Part shown: positions 30,398-40,543 of the stretch, one piece after another | How positions within the stretch are numbered: position 1 is the first letter of the stretch | How the letters are laid out: the number at the start of each line of letters is the position of its first letter | From: an uncultured Rhodopila sp. | GTDB lineage: Bacteria > Pseudomonadota > Alphaproteobacteria > Acetobacterales > Acetobacteraceae | DNA length: 64,000 bases | Reading direction: 5' to 3' | Assembly: GCF_903915725.1 (NCBI RefSeq) | Contig: NZ_CAIWTY010000026.1 | Location: 40,156-104,155 of the forward strand | Made by a program: the position numbers and the translations under genes | Notes under the pieces: model-generated | What the model was told of the DNA's origin: nothing | Seen by the model: the letters and a program-made list of their open reading frames with translations, nothing else | Databases searched by the model: none

Positions 30398-33318
30398 CCA
30401 CGATCAGCGTCGCCGCCGGCACTGCGTGGCTGCCGCTCGCCGTATCCCTGGTCGCGTTCAGCTCGTTCGGCTGGGCGCTGCGCGGCCATTTTGCGGTTGA
30501 CGGGCGCATTCCCAACGGGATGCGGGTGTTGTCGCTGTGCAGCCTGCTGGCCTACCTCAACTACGGCGGCCTGCTGCTGTGGCGCGGATGCGAGCCAACC
30601 CGGTGGACAACCGCCGGGCTGGCCGGGTTCGCCGCTTCCGTCCTGCTGTTCTGGTGGTCGGTGACGACAACCCGCGGGCATCGGCTGCACATTGCCTATT
30701 CCGATGCCGATCCGGACATGATCTATATGGCGGGGCCGTACGCGCATGTCCGGCACCCGTTCTACCTGTCCTATATCGTCTTTTGGTTGGCGACCGCCGT
30801 GATCGCGGGGGAATGGCAGTGGGTACCGGCGCTGATCCTGGCGGCCTGGTATGTCCGCATCGCATGGGGGGAGGAATGGAGGTTCCGGATTTCCTCGCTG
30901 TCGGCCGGCTATGCCGCCTATCAGCGGCGAACCGGCATGTTGCTGCCGCGTCCCGGCAAGGCCGAGATCATTGAAATCGTGGCTGAGGTGACCGAGGCGG
31001 CGCGGGTGCTCCGGCGCCAGGCCGTCGCCGCGATGGAATGGATGGCGGCGCTGCGCCGGCTGTTCCTGTCGTACCAGGGCACCGAGAATGAACGCTCGGT
31101 TCGCCGCGACCAGGCGACGATCCTGTTCAGCGTCACGCTGCTGTTCGCGTTCCTCGGCGTGGGAAGCTGCACGCTGTTCACGTTTGCCTTCGAACAGCAC
31201 ATGAACATCGGCATCAACGTCACCTATGGCGTCGTCATCTTTCTGTATGGTTGCCTGGTTGCCGGTGGTTTCCGCTGGAGGCGGCAACGCGACGATGCCG
31301 CCTTCATCAGGCGGTCGGTCATCGTGCTGGCGGCGCTGGGGGTAACCTGGGGAATCCTGGTCAACCTGTTCGCCCTGGTGTCCCGGCCGGATCAGCAGGG
31401 CGTCCTGATCGGGCTGATCATGGCGCTGGTCTCGACACCCATGCTCGGGGTGCCACTCTCCGTCGCGCTCGCATTCTATGTGCCGATTTCCGCGTTCTGC
31501 GCCATCGCGATCCTGATGCAGCCGATCCAGGTCGTTGCCATCCTGTCTTTCCTCGGCTTTCTCATGTTCACGTTGATCGGCATGGTCAACATCAACAAGA
31601 CGATCCTGGAACGATCACTCGGCCGGCTAAATCTGCAGAAGGAACACGAGACAATCCGCGTGTTCCTGCACGAATACGAGGAAATCTCGTCCGACTGGCT
31701 GTGGGAAACCGACTCCGAGGGCGTCTTCCGCAACGTCGGTCCGCGAATGGCGGCAGCGCTGCGGATGGACAGGGAGCATCTCGAGACGCTTTCGATCGTC
31801 GATCTCTTCTGCGCGGGCGAGCGGGAAGAGGACGATGCCGGACGGCTATTTCAGTTCGTGCGAGAGCGGAGCGCGTTCAAGGACGCAACCTTGACTGTGC
31901 TGACCGGCGAACGAATGCGATGGCTCAGCCTGACCGGTCATCCCGTGTATGATGAGCGCGGGATCTTCCGCGGCTTCCGCGGCATCGGCTCGGACGTCAC
32001 CGAGGCTCAGACCGGGCGGCGACAGATCGAGTTTCTCGCGAGCCACGATGCATTGACCGGACTGCTCAACCGGAAGGTTTTCGTCGATGCCATCAGCGCG
32101 GCCTGCCACGATCCTGAGCCGGGCAGCTTCGCGCTGCTCCTGATCGATTTGGACAGCTTCAAGGGCATCAACGACAACCTCGGACACCTCGCCGGCGACG
32201 AAGTGCTGCGGACGGTCGCCGATCGGCTGAGGGAGTCGGTGCGGCCGGGCGATATCGGCGGGCGGTTGGGCGGCGACGAGTTCGCTATGCTGCTGCCGGG
32301 CGTCGATCAGGCGGATGCGATAGACATTGCCAATCGAATCACCAAGGCGCTTGCGGCCTACATGTTGATCGACACGCTGGCGATCCGGCCAAGCGGGAGT
32401 ATCGGCATCGCTTTGTGCCCTGATCATGGGATGGATCAGGAGTCACTGATGCGGCGCGCCGATCTGGCATTGTACCGAGCGAAGGAGCGCGGCAAGAATA
32501 TGGCCTGCCTGTTCGAACTGGAGTTCGAACGCGAGCATCTGGGCCGCCTGCATCTGCAGTCGGAGCTCGCGTCCGCGCTCGACGACGGTCAGATCATTTT
32601 GCATTACCAGCCGATCGTGGACGTCTGCTCGGGCGATATTGTTTCGGTTGAGGCGTTGGTGCGCTGGCGTCATCCGACGCGCGGTTTGCTGGCGGCGGAC
32701 AAGTTCATGCCGACTGTCGAGCAGAGTGATCTGATGGAGCGGCTCGGAGAGCATGTCCTCAGGCTGGCCTGCCGCGCCGCGGCGGGATGGATCAACCGCG
32801 TCCCGGTGGCGGTCAACCTGTCGCCCAGGCAGCTTCGCGGCGGCCGATTTCTGTCGATCCTCAAGTCCTGCCTGGAGGAAAGCGGGTTACTTCCGGGGCG
32901 CCTGTCGCTTGAGGTCACCGAGACGATTTTCCTGGCGACATCGGAAAGCATCGTCAACCAGTTACACGCCGTCCGCGCCATGGGTGTCAGGCTGATCCTC
33001 GACGATTTCGGCACCGGCTATTCGTCGCTGACCTATCTGCGCGGGTTCGACGTCGACGGCATCAAGATCGATGCGAGCTTCACCCGGGATCTGCCGGGTT
33101 CGCAGAAGGTCGGCGCCATTGTCCGCACCATCGGCAGGCTGGCGTCCGACATGAATATCTATGTCGTCGCGGAAGGCGTGGAGACGGCGGCGCAGTTGAA
33201 CTGGCTACGGAACAATGGCATCGCGTTCGCTCAGGGCTATCTGCTCGGCATGCCCGGAGAGGATTCGGTCTTCTCAGGGATTGAAACCTGCACCGCGAAC
33301 CTGATGAGCGAGTGTTAA
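30394..33318 (+). CDS. Membrane GGDEF-EAL protein with N-terminal ICMT-like domain
   Basis: This 974-aa protein has in order: about five transmembrane helices with the isoprenylcysteine-carboxyl-methyltransferase motif GPYAHVRHPFYLSY (residues 114-127); a second multi-helix membrane sensor (about 245-410); a PAS domain (SSDWLWETDSEGVF, about 429-545); GGDEF at 626-630; and EAL at 753-755. The EAL residues look complete (EALVR, NLSPRQL, EVTET, DDFGTGYSS, GIKIDASF, EGVET), so both c-di-GMP synthesis and hydrolysis are possible. The start is TTG, overlapping the stop of the FeeM-like gene, with no good ATG nearby. Confidence 0.88.
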   Translation: MTTISVAAGTAWLPLAVSLVAFSSFGWALRGHFAVDGRIPNGMRVLSLCSLLAYLNYGGLLLWRGCEPTRWTTAGLAGFAASVLLFWWSVTTTRGHRLHIAYSDADPDMIYMAGPYAHVRHPFYLSYIVFWLATAVIAGEWQWVPALILAAWYVRIAWGEEWRFRISSLSAGYAAYQRRTGMLLPRPGKAEIIEIVAEVTEAARVLRRQAVAAMEWMAALRRLFLSYQGTENERSVRRDQATILFSVTLLFAFLGVGSCTLFTFAFEQHMNIGINVTYGVVIFLYGCLVAGGFRWRRQRDDAAFIRRSVIVLAALGVTWGILVNLFALVSRPDQQGVLIGLIMALVSTPMLGVPLSVALAFYVPISAFCAIAILMQPIQVVAILSFLGFLMFTLIGMVNINKTILERSLGRLNLQKEHETIRVFLHEYEEISSDWLWETDSEGVFRNVGPRMAAALRMDREHLETLSIVDLFCAGEREEDDAGRLFQFVRERSAFKDATLTVLTGERMRWLSLTGHPVYDERGIFRGFRGIGSDVTEAQTGRRQIEFLASHDALTGLLNRKVFVDAISAACHDPEPGSFALLLIDLDSFKGINDNLGHLAGDEVLRTVADRLRESVRPGDIGGRLGGDEFAMLLPGVDQADAIDIANRITKALAAYMLIDTLAIRPSGSIGIALCPDHGMDQESLMRRADLALYRAKERGKNMACLFELEFEREHLGRLHLQSELASALDDGQIILHYQPIVDVCSGDIVSVEALVRWRHPTRGLLAADKFMPTVEQSDLMERLGEHVLRLACRAAAGWINRVPVAVNLSPRQLRGGRFLSILKSCLEESGLLPGRLSLEVTETIFLATSESIVNQLHAVRAMGVRLILDDFGTGYSSLTYLRGFDVDGIKIDASFTRDLPGSQKVGAIVRTIGRLASDMNIYVVAEGVETAAQLNWLRNNGIAFAQGYLLGMPGEDSVFSGIETCTANLMSEC

Positions 33319-33501
33319 ATTCCGTCGTTTGCGTTCCGCCTCGTCATGCCGGCGAAGGTCTGAGTTCAATTCTGATATTAGAGTGGAACGACATTCGCCG
33401 GCTTCTGGATGGCGGTCCTCCGCCCGCCGTGACGATCCAGCCGCCCGGGCCGATCGGTCATTCTACCATGCAAATGCCCGGCGCGGCACGTGCCGCTGGA
33501 C

Positions 33502-33789
33502 GTCATGGCGGGCGCAGGCCCCATAGGCGTTAAATTACGCTGCTTTCGGGCCGGCTGCCGTCCCATCGTCATGGTGCGCGAAGGCGCACCACCCACGCCT
33601 TGCGGTGCATGACCCGGCCAAAGGCGTGGATGCCGACCTGCGTCGGCATGACGGGAAGCGCGACGCCGGAGCGCTATTTTAACGCCCATGGGGCGCAGCC
33701 CTCCCTCGCGTGCTCGGTCGCCCGCCATCCACGCCTTGGCTCGCGTCATTACCGTAAGGTGTGGATGGTGGCCCTTCGGCCACCATGAC
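33502..33789. repeat. REP-like palindrome (family A) split by a 175-bp element
   Basis: Outer ends GTCATGGCGGGC and GGCCACCATGAC match the intact copy at 14589-14674. The left arm is interrupted at GGGCGCAGGCCC; a near copy, GGGCGCAGCCC, follows the inserted element. About 20 extra bases lie before CCCGCCATCCACGCC resumes. The gap 33319-33907 holds nothing else I can identify. Confidence 0.7.
33519..33693. mobile_element. MITE-like element, copy 2 (175 bp)
   Basis: Termini CCCCATAGGCGTTAAATTA and TATTTTAACGCCCATGGGG are reverse complements with few mismatches. The interior repeats the two-hairpin structure of copy 1 (GGTGCGC/GCGCACC, GCCGAC/GTCGGC, inner stem CCACGCC/GGCGTGG). Non-coding. 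Confidence 0.75.
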
Positions 33790-33907
33790 GTCAGCAGCAA
33801 CGCCGACACCATTTGCCGTCATCGCGGTGCGGGCGGGCGCCGCTGGTTGGCTCTGCGCCGGTTGCTACAATACCAGTCCGCGTTGCGGACGGAGTCTCGG
33901 GCCGCCC

Positions 33908-35266
33908 TTAGCGGCGAAACGCTGACGGGCGAGTCCGGCGGCGCGCGGCGGCCAGCGCGACCAGCCCCGTCGCGATCAGCACAAGGCTGCCGGGCTCCGG
34001 AACCGTCACGTTTGAAGCGTCGCTGGAACTCTGCGCCTGGGTGCCGTTGGGCAGCGTGCCGGTATAGGGATGGCTGTGCAATTCTCCGTTGCCGGAGTAG
34101 CTCAGAGCAACCAATGTGCCATCTATCGGCGCGTTATTCGTCACCGACGCGAACGGCGCCAGCACCGAACCGCCGATCTCGTTCGGGAACGTCAGGCCGG
34201 TCGCGTTGATGAAATTCCACAGTACGTTGCTGGCGTAACCCGTCGGGTTGGCGAAGTTCAGGCTGTTCGGCAGCGAAAACACGCAGGTCGTGGACACGCA
34301 GCTATCGACGTTGACGTTGATGATCACCGAGGTTGCGCCATCCAGGTTGATCGTCACCGTGGAGTTCGGCTTGAAAATCGATGAGTTGACGTCGAACACG
34401 GCCGTGCCCGTGTTGTCCGGCCGGGCGTTGAAGGTGACGGCGTTGTTGGATGGCGTGGCGAGGCTGTTGGCCGCCAGCGCGTCCAACTGGCTCGACAGGT
34501 TGGTCAGCGGCGTTTGGAACGTCGTGGCGAAGGACGGAAGCGTCGCGGTTGGCGCCGGGAGTGTCACACTGGCGACCTTGGTCGCCGTCGCGCCGCCGTT
34601 GAGGTTGAGGTTGCCGTTCTGGCTGCCGGTATAGGTGACCGTGCCGCCGTTCATGCTGATGGTGCCCGAATTGCTGCCGTTCAGCGCGACCGAACCACCG
34701 CCGTTCATGTTCAGGTTGGCCGTGTTGTTGCCGTTGATGGCGACAGAACTACGGCCGTTGGCGCCGATGCCGCCGGTGTTGGACGCGCCGACATAGACGC
34801 TGGCGCTGCTGCCGATTTGCAGCGTGCCGCTGTTGGCGCCGCCAATGGTTAGGCTGCCGCTGCCGTTCGACAGGCTGAGGTTGCCGCTGTTGGCGCCCCC
34901 GATGGTTGCCGCGCCGCCGCCGTTCAGGTTGAAAGAGACGTTGTTGGAGCCGGCGATTGTCACGCCACTGCCGTTGTTGACGTTGTAATTTCCGCTACCA
35001 GTCGCACTGCCATAGACAGTTAGACCGAAAAAAGACGAAGTGCTGGCATTGGCAGGATTAATGTCGAACGAGGCCCCGGTGACCAGGTTGCCACCGACCA
35101 CCGTGAGGCCTTCAACGTCTGATGTGCTGGCAAAATTGCTAAAGATCACAGCGTTGAATTGGCTGAAGATATTGCTCGCCGATAACACGCCGGCATGAGC
35201 CGGGGTCGCAGCCACCGAAGCGATGGACGCTAAAAGCGCAACGAGAGGTAACGCCCTTGGGTGCAT
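33908..35266 (-). CDS. Choice-of-anchor A / PEP-CTERM surface protein
   Basis: This 452-aa protein has a signal peptide (LVALLASIASVAATPAHA), an N-terminal choice-of-anchor A type domain (IFSQFNAVIFSNFASTSDVEGLTVVGGNL), then about 170 residues of Asn/Gly/Ser-rich short repeats (units around GGANSG, NLNMNGG, ALNGSNSG), and a C-terminal sorting signal VPEPGSLVLIATGLVALAAARRR. It should be exported and processed by an exosortase, with a role in the extracellular matrix. The ATG at 35266 is preferred over the longer frame because the signal peptide begins there. Confidence 0.88.
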   Translation of the reverse strand: MHPRALPLVALLASIASVAATPAHAGVLSASNIFSQFNAVIFSNFASTSDVEGLTVVGGNLVTGASFDINPANASTSSFFGLTVYGSATGSGNYNVNNGSGVTIAGSNNVSFNLNGGGAATIGGANSGNLSLSNGSGSLTIGGANSGTLQIGSSASVYVGASNTGGIGANGRSSVAINGNNTANLNMNGGGSVALNGSNSGTISMNGGTVTYTGSQNGNLNLNGGATATKVASVTLPAPTATLPSFATTFQTPLTNLSSQLDALAANSLATPSNNAVTFNARPDNTGTAVFDVNSSIFKPNSTVTINLDGATSVIINVNVDSCVSTTCVFSLPNSLNFANPTGYASNVLWNFINATGLTFPNEIGGSVLAPFASVTNNAPIDGTLVALSYSGNGELHSHPYTGTLPNGTQAQSSSDASNVTVPEPGSLVLIATGLVALAAARRRTRPSAFRR

Positions 35267-35456
35267 AGTGAGAGCTTTTTCCCGAACCTGTTGTGCCGTT
35301 GATACGGAAATTCGTCTCAATAAGCAATAATTATTTTATATTTCAAAATCACGGTTTCGCGCCGGGTTCGGCTCCGGCCGGCCCATCCCCCTTGACCCAC
35401 GATCTCCCTCTTGTATCTGCGGACAATGCCGCGCGTATCGGTGTGATCGGAGCCCT

Positions 35457-36596
35457 ATGCCTTCCTTGACGGTCTTGGATGAACAGCATGCGCAGGAGCA
35501 GCCGGGGACCGCGCCGGTGCTGAGCGTTATCATCCCGTGTTATAATGAACGCCCGAACGTCGCTCCAATGATTCGCAAGCTCGATGCCGCCCTGACCGGG
35601 ATCGCCTGGGAGGTCATCTATGTGGACGACAACAGTCCCGACGGCACGGCGGAGGAAGTGCGGCGCATCGCCCGGGATAACGGCCGCGTCCGTTGTATCC
35701 GGCGCATCGGCCGGCGCGGCCTTGCCTCCGCGGTGATCGAAGGCGCGCTGTCATCCTCGGCCGACTACGTCGCGGTGATCGACGGCGACCTGCAGCACGA
35801 TGAGACCCGGTTGCCGCTGATGCTGGAGGCGCTTCAGGCGGGCGCATACGATATGGCGGTCGGCAGCCGCCACGTGGCGGGCGGCGACAGCGCCGGCCTG
35901 GGCGGCCGTTGGCGCCATCTGCTCTCCGATGGCGGGATCAGGCTGGCCCGCGCTTTCCTGCCGGTGCCGCTGAGCGACCCCATGAGCGGGTTCTTCATGC
36001 TGCCCCGTCCGCTGTTCGAAAACCTGGCGCGCGGCCTGAACGGGCAGGGATTCAAGATCCTGGTCGACCTCGTGTTGAGCAGTCCGGTGAAGCTGCGGGT
36101 GCTGGAGGTTCCCGCCCGCTTCCGCGAGCGCACCGCCGGGGAGAGCAAAATGGATGCGCTGGTGATGATCCAGTTCATCGGGCTGCTGGCCGACAAGGCC
36201 TGTGGCGGGGTTCTGCCGCTGCGGTTCTTTTCGTTCGCGCTGGTGGGCGGGCTCGGCGTCTTCGTGCATCTCGCCGTGCTGACTCTGTTGCGCAAAACCT
36301 CTCCGCTTTCGTTCGAGGCCGGGCAGATGATCGCGACGTTCGTCGCGATGGGATTCAATTTTCAGTTGAACAACATGATTACCTATCGCGATCACCGTTT
36401 GCGCGGCGCGCGGCTGTGGCGTGGCCTGATGCTGTTCGTGCTGGTGTGCGGTCTCGGCGCGGTTGCCAATGTCGGCATCGCCCAGGTGCTGTACGAGCAG
36501 AACACCGCCTGGACCGCTGCCGGTGCCGTTGGCGCGGTGATTGGCGTTGTCTGGAATTACGCGGTTTCCGCCACCCTGGTCTGGCGCACGCGATGA
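35457..36596 (+). CDS. Glycosyltransferase family 2 with GtrA membrane domain
   Basis: The 379-aa protein has a dolichol-phosphate-mannose-synthase-like GT2 domain (LSVIIPCYNERPNV, VDDNSPDGT, VIDGDLQHDE) over residues 20-245, then a four-helix GtrA domain (LRFFSFALVGGLGVFVHLAVL to the C-terminus). Such proteins load a sugar onto polyprenyl phosphate and flip it. CGGAG lies 6 nt before the ATG. The GT39 gene follows 22 bp later and is the expected user of the polyprenyl-phosphate sugar. Confidence 0.92.
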   Translation: MPSLTVLDEQHAQEQPGTAPVLSVIIPCYNERPNVAPMIRKLDAALTGIAWEVIYVDDNSPDGTAEEVRRIARDNGRVRCIRRIGRRGLASAVIEGALSSSADYVAVIDGDLQHDETRLPLMLEALQAGAYDMAVGSRHVAGGDSAGLGGRWRHLLSDGGIRLARAFLPVPLSDPMSGFFMLPRPLFENLARGLNGQGFKILVDLVLSSPVKLRVLEVPARFRERTAGESKMDALVMIQFIGLLADKACGGVLPLRFFSFALVGGLGVFVHLAVLTLLRKTSPLSFEAGQMIATFVAMGFNFQLNNMITYRDHRLRGARLWRGLMLFVLVCGLGAVANVGIAQVLYEQNTAWTAAGAVGAVIGVVWNYAVSATLVWRTR

Positions 36597-36618
36597 TACC
36601 GGTGACTGATATCGCGTT

Positions 36619-38058
36619 ATGAACGGGTTCGTCCTGGCGGGCACCATCGCCGCGCTGACCGTGATCCGCCTTGGGCTTGCCGCCTGGATGCCGCTGGCGC
36701 CGGATGAGGCCTATTACTGGGTGTGGTCGCACGCGCTGGCGCCCGGCTATCTCGATCATCCGCCCATGGTGGCGCTTTGGATCAGGGCAGGGACCGCGCT
36801 GGCGGGGCAGACGGCTCTCGGTGTGCGCCTGCTTGGACCGCTCGCCGCAGCCATCGCCTCCGCCCTGCTGTTCGATACGGCGAGGCTGTTGTTGCCCGGC
36901 TCCCGGGCGGGCGTAGCGGCGGTGCTGCTGCTGAACGCGTCGCTGCTGCTTGGCGTCGGGTCGATCATCATGACTCCGGATTCGCCGCTGCTGTTCTTCT
37001 GGACCGCCGCGCTATGGGCGATGGCGAGGCTGGCGGCCGGCGGTTCAGGGGGGTGGTGGCTGGCGGCGGGCGTGTTCGCGGGCCTCGCAATGGACAGCAA
37101 ATATACCGCCGCGTTCCTGCCGATGGGCATTGGCCTCTGGACGCTGGCGGTCCCCGCGGGACGGGCGTGGCTGCGGCGTTGGCAGCCTTGGGCCGCAGCC
37201 ATGATCGCGCTGCTGCTGTTCTGCCCGGTGGTGGCCTGGAACGCGGCACATGACTGGGCGGGATTCGTCAAACAGGGCGGACGGGTGGACGACTGGCAGC
37301 CGATGCGCGCCCTCGGCTTCCTCGGCGAGCTCATCGGCGGCCAGATCGGCCTTGCCACACCGCTGGTCTTCGCGCTGTGCATGGCGGGACTCGGGGTCGC
37401 CATCCGTCGCGCCTGGCGCGAGCGCGATCCGGCATGGTCGTTGCTGGCGGCGCTGTCCTTGCCGCCGGTGCTGGTCTTCCTGCAGCACGCCACCGGCGGC
37501 CGGGTGCAGGGGAACTGGCCGGCGATCATCTACCCGGCGCTGGCGGTTGCGGCCGGCGGGCTGCGGCTGACGCGGCGGTGGTGGTCCGGTGCCTGCGTGT
37601 TGGGTTTCGCCATCACCGCGGTGGCGTATATCCAGGCCGCGACGGATATCGTTCCATTGCCGCCGAAGCTCGATCCGGTCGCCATCCGGTTCAAGGGCTG
37701 GGATGGGATGATGCGGCAGGTAGAAGCGGCCCGCGCTTCGACGGGTGCGTTCTTTGTCGCGGCGGAGGGCTATACGCTGGCCAGCGAACTGGCCTGGCAA
37801 CTGCCCGCCGGCGTGCGCGTCGTCGGGTTCGATGCGCGCTGGGCGCTGACCGACCTGCCGCCTGCCTCCATCGCCGGCCAGACGGGCCTATTGCTGCGTG
37901 ACGTCCGGCGCACGGACCCTGTGGATACCACGGTCTGGTCGTCGGCGGAGCGGATCGGGACGGTGGAGCGGGTGGGCGCCCCCGCCAGCATATTTGCGGT
38001 CTATCGCGTGGTCTCGGCGGCTGTATCCGGCGATGAGGTCGAGATGCCGCGTCGCTGA
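36619..38058 (+). CDS. GT39-family membrane glycosyltransferase (ArnT/PMT-like)
   Basis: This 479-aa multi-helix protein has the catalytic first-loop acidic motif PLAPDEAYYWVWSHAL and YLDHPPMVALWIRAGT of the PMT_2/ArnT group. About ten hydrophobic helices are followed by a periplasmic C-terminal region from about residue 345. It should transfer a sugar from a polyprenyl-phosphate donor in the periplasm to a glycan, lipid or protein. It is in an operon with the GT2-GtrA gene. Confidence 0.9.
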   Translation: MNGFVLAGTIAALTVIRLGLAAWMPLAPDEAYYWVWSHALAPGYLDHPPMVALWIRAGTALAGQTALGVRLLGPLAAAIASALLFDTARLLLPGSRAGVAAVLLLNASLLLGVGSIIMTPDSPLLFFWTAALWAMARLAAGGSGGWWLAAGVFAGLAMDSKYTAAFLPMGIGLWTLAVPAGRAWLRRWQPWAAAMIALLLFCPVVAWNAAHDWAGFVKQGGRVDDWQPMRALGFLGELIGGQIGLATPLVFALCMAGLGVAIRRAWRERDPAWSLLAALSLPPVLVFLQHATGGRVQGNWPAIIYPALAVAAGGLRLTRRWWSGACVLGFAITAVAYIQAATDIVPLPPKLDPVAIRFKGWDGMMRQVEAARASTGAFFVAAEGYTLASELAWQLPAGVRVVGFDARWALTDLPPASIAGQTGLLLRDVRRTDPVDTTVWSSAERIGTVERVGAPASIFAVYRVVSAAVSGDEVEMPRR

Positions 38059-38096
38059 AGTCGCAACCCGGGCCCGATTCTCAGTGCCGCGGAGTG

Positions 38097-39206
38097 CTAC
38101 ATCTCGGTCCGCGACACCTCCAGCACGTGGCCGGCGAGTGCCAGCGACGCGGTCAACCCGGGGCTTTCGATTCCAAACAGGTTGATCAGCCCCGCCACGC
38201 CATGCGTCTGCGGCCCCTGCACGAGGAAATCCTGCCCCGGAGCGCCCTTGGGCACGATCTTCGGCCGGATCCCGGCATAGCCCGGCTGCAACGCGGCGTC
38301 CTTCAGCGCCGGCCAATATTTCCGCACCGCCGCGTAGAACCCGTCCGCCCGCGCCGGGTCCACAGTGTAGTCGATCGCATCGACCCACTCGACATCCGGC
38401 CCGAACCGCGCCTGGCCGCCGAGATCGACGGTCAGATGCACGCCTAAGCCTCCCGGCACCGGCACCGGATAGATCAGCCGCGAGAACGGCGACCGCCCGG
38501 CCAGGGTGAAGTAATTCCCTTTGGCATAATATGCCTGCGGCACGCGGTCCGGCGGCATCCCTTCAATCCGCGCCGCCAGGCCGGGCGCATGCAGCCCGGC
38601 TGCATTGACCAGCAGCCGGCAGCGTATCGTTGTCGGATCGCCGCCGCCGACATCCACTTCGATCCGCCGATGGGCCGCCCGCGCACGGATCACCGGGCTG
38701 AGGAAGACCGGCACCGCGCCGGCATTCTCCGCGTCGCCCTGCAGCGCCAGCATGTAGCCGTGACTGTCGATGATGCCGGTGGATGCCGAGAACAGCGCGC
38801 TGGTGCAGCACAGGTTCGGCTCCAGCGCGATGGCCTCGGCCGCGGTCAGCAGGCGCATCCCTTCGACGCCGTTCGCCTCCGCCCGCTGCTTGATGCCGGC
38901 CAGCAAGGCATCCTCCCGCGCATCGGTCGCGACGATCAGCTTGCCGCAGTTGATGTGCGCCACGCCTTTCTCGGCACAGTAGGCATACAGCATCCGGCGG
39001 CCCGCGACGCAGAACCGGGCCATCAGGCTGTTGGCGGGATAGTAGATGCCTGCATGGATTACCTCGCTGTTGCGCGAGGAGGTCTCGGTGCCGATGGCTT
39101 CCGCGGCTTCCAGGATGATGACCTCGCGTCCGGCCAGCGCCAGCGCGCGCGCCACCGCCAGGCCGACGACCCCGGCTCCCGCCACGATGCAATCGACGTC
39201 TTCCAC
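38097..39206 (-). CDS. lhgO: FAD-dependent oxidoreductase, L-2-hydroxyglutarate oxidase type
   Basis: This 369-aa DAO-fold flavoprotein has the FAD motif [16 protein letters not shown] at the N-terminus, [16 protein letters not shown] (the LhgO/L2HGDH hallmark), and [19 protein letters not shown] with [16 protein letters not shown] at the C-terminus. It oxidises L-2-hydroxyglutarate to 2-oxoglutarate at the membrane. The GTG at 39206 is taken as the start because AGGAGG lies 9 nt upstream and homology begins at once; the frame is open to 39332. It is divergent from the epimerase gene. Confidence 0.88.
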   Translation of the reverse strand: MEDVDCIVAGAGVVGLAVARALALAGREVIILEAAEAIGTETSSRNSEVIHAGIYYPANSLMARFCVAGRRMLYAYCAEKGVAHINCGKLIVATDAREDALLAGIKQRAEANGVEGMRLLTAAEAIALEPNLCCTSALFSASTGIIDSHGYMLALQGDAENAGAVPVFLSPVIRARAAHRRIEVDVGGGDPTTIRCRLLVNAAGLHAPGLAARIEGMPPDRVPQAYYAKGNYFTLAGRSPFSRLIYPVPVPGGLGVHLTVDLGGQARFGPDVEWVDAIDYTVDPARADGFYAAVRKYWPALKDAALQPGYAGIRPKIVPKGAPGQDFLVQGPQTHGVAGLINLFGIESPGLTASLALAGHVLEVSRTEM

Positions 39207-39270
39207 GGTGGTTTCCTCCTGACCAACGGCAACGAAACGGGTTAGGCTGGGGCGAAACGGGAGTCCATCC

Positions 39271-40137
39271 ATGCTGACCCTGAGCGCGGGCGAATCGTCA
39301 ATCGTGGTGGCGCCGGGGACCGGTGCCGGCATTACCGGCTGGATGCTCGGGCGGACGGCGCTGACCCGGCGCGCGCTGCCGGAGGCGACATCGGGCGGCG
39401 ATTCGCATGCGATGGCCCTGTTCCCGCTGCTGCCCTACTGTAACCGCATCGGCTCGGCCGCGTTCACCTGGCGAGGCGAGGCGTACCGGCTCGCCCGCAA
39501 CTTCGGCGACAATCCGCATGCGATCCACGGCGTCGGCTGGCAGCGTGCGTGGACAGTGGCCCGGGTGAGCCCGCACGCCGTCACGATGGTGCTGAACCAC
39601 TGCCCCGATACGTCCTGGCCGTTCGCGTTCGAGGCGGAGATCACTTATAGCCTGTCCGCCTCCGGACTGACCGTGGCGATGCGGCTGACCAACCGGCACG
39701 GGTCCGAGGCGCCCGCCGGGCTCGGGTTGCACCCCTATTTCCCCAAACAGCATGACCCGGGACTGCGCTTCAATGCGACCGGCGCCTGGCACAATGGTGC
39801 GGACGCCCTGCCGGAGCGGCACGGCCCGGTGCCCGGCGATTGGCGGCACGACGGGTTCCGGCCGATTGTTCAGTCCCGGCTGGACAACTGCTTCACCGGC
39901 TGGGACGGACGGGCCGATATCCGGGCCGGTTCGGCCAGCCTGCGGATCGAGGCCAGCGCGGTGTTCCGGCACTTGCAGGTGTTCACGCCGCATTGGGCCG
40001 ATTTCTTCTGCGTGGAACCGGTGACGCATGTTCCGGATGCGGTGAACCGGCCCGATCTTCCGGGGGAGCAGGCGATGCACGTGCTGGCTCCGGACGAAAC
40101 GCTGAGCGGGACGATCAGCCTGACACCCGGCGGTTGA
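39271..40137 (+). CDS. Aldose 1-epimerase family protein
   Basis: The 288-aa protein has the galactose-mutarotase fold: [17 protein letters not shown] (substrate-binding NR), [12 protein letters not shown] with the conserved His, GLGLHPYFP (catalytic His) and [15 protein letters not shown] (catalytic Glu). It interconverts anomers of an aldose or a sugar phosphate. GGGAG precedes the ATG. No sugar catabolic operon surrounds it. Confidence 0.9.
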   Translation: MLTLSAGESSIVVAPGTGAGITGWMLGRTALTRRALPEATSGGDSHAMALFPLLPYCNRIGSAAFTWRGEAYRLARNFGDNPHAIHGVGWQRAWTVARVSPHAVTMVLNHCPDTSWPFAFEAEITYSLSASGLTVAMRLTNRHGSEAPAGLGLHPYFPKQHDPGLRFNATGAWHNGADALPERHGPVPGDWRHDGFRPIVQSRLDNCFTGWDGRADIRAGSASLRIEASAVFRHLQVFTPHWADFFCVEPVTHVPDAVNRPDLPGEQAMHVLAPDETLSGTISLTPGG

Positions 40138-40150
40138 ACTTACTTTGGGC

Positions 40151-40543
40151 TTAATGACCCTGCCGCGCGGAAGCGGCGAGTTCATCCAGCCTGGCATTGG
40201 ACAGCGCGGACTGTTTCTCCAGGCCGGAGAGAGCCTTCAGCACGTCCTCCCGCGTTGCCTCGACGCGGCCGTCAATCGAGCCAACCGACGTCCGGATATC
40301 CCGGATATCGGTCTGCATCCCCTGCACCTGTGCATGCGTGTCGCGCATACCGGCCTGGACGCTGCCGAAAGCGGTCCTCATGTCGCGGACATCCGCGTGC
40401 ATGTCCCTGGTGTCGGCCCGGCTGTCCCTGATATCGGTGTGGATGTCCCTGATATCGGTGCGAATGTCGCTGAGATCGCTGTGCACCCACGCGAATCCCC
40501 CGCCGACGGCGGCGATCCCCAGGCTGAGCAGGGCGCTGACCAC
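40151..40543 (-). CDS. Membrane-anchored coiled-coil protein
   Basis: This 130-aa protein has one N-terminal hydrophobic segment (ALLSLGIAAVGGGFAWVH) followed by a long coiled coil of near-identical heptads (DIRTDIR, DIHTDIR, DSRADTR, DMHADVR). The DNA shows matching imperfect 21-bp repeats. The start is a GTG without a clear ribosome-binding site, and a stop lies eight codons upstream in frame, so the N-terminus is uncertain. No enzymatic domain is present; it may be a scaffold or a remnant. Confidence 0.55.
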   Translation of the reverse strand: MVSALLSLGIAAVGGGFAWVHSDLSDIRTDIRDIHTDIRDSRADTRDMHADVRDMRTAFGSVQAGMRDTHAQVQGMQTDIRDIRTSVGSIDGRVEATREDVLKALSGLEKQSALSNARLDELAASARQGH

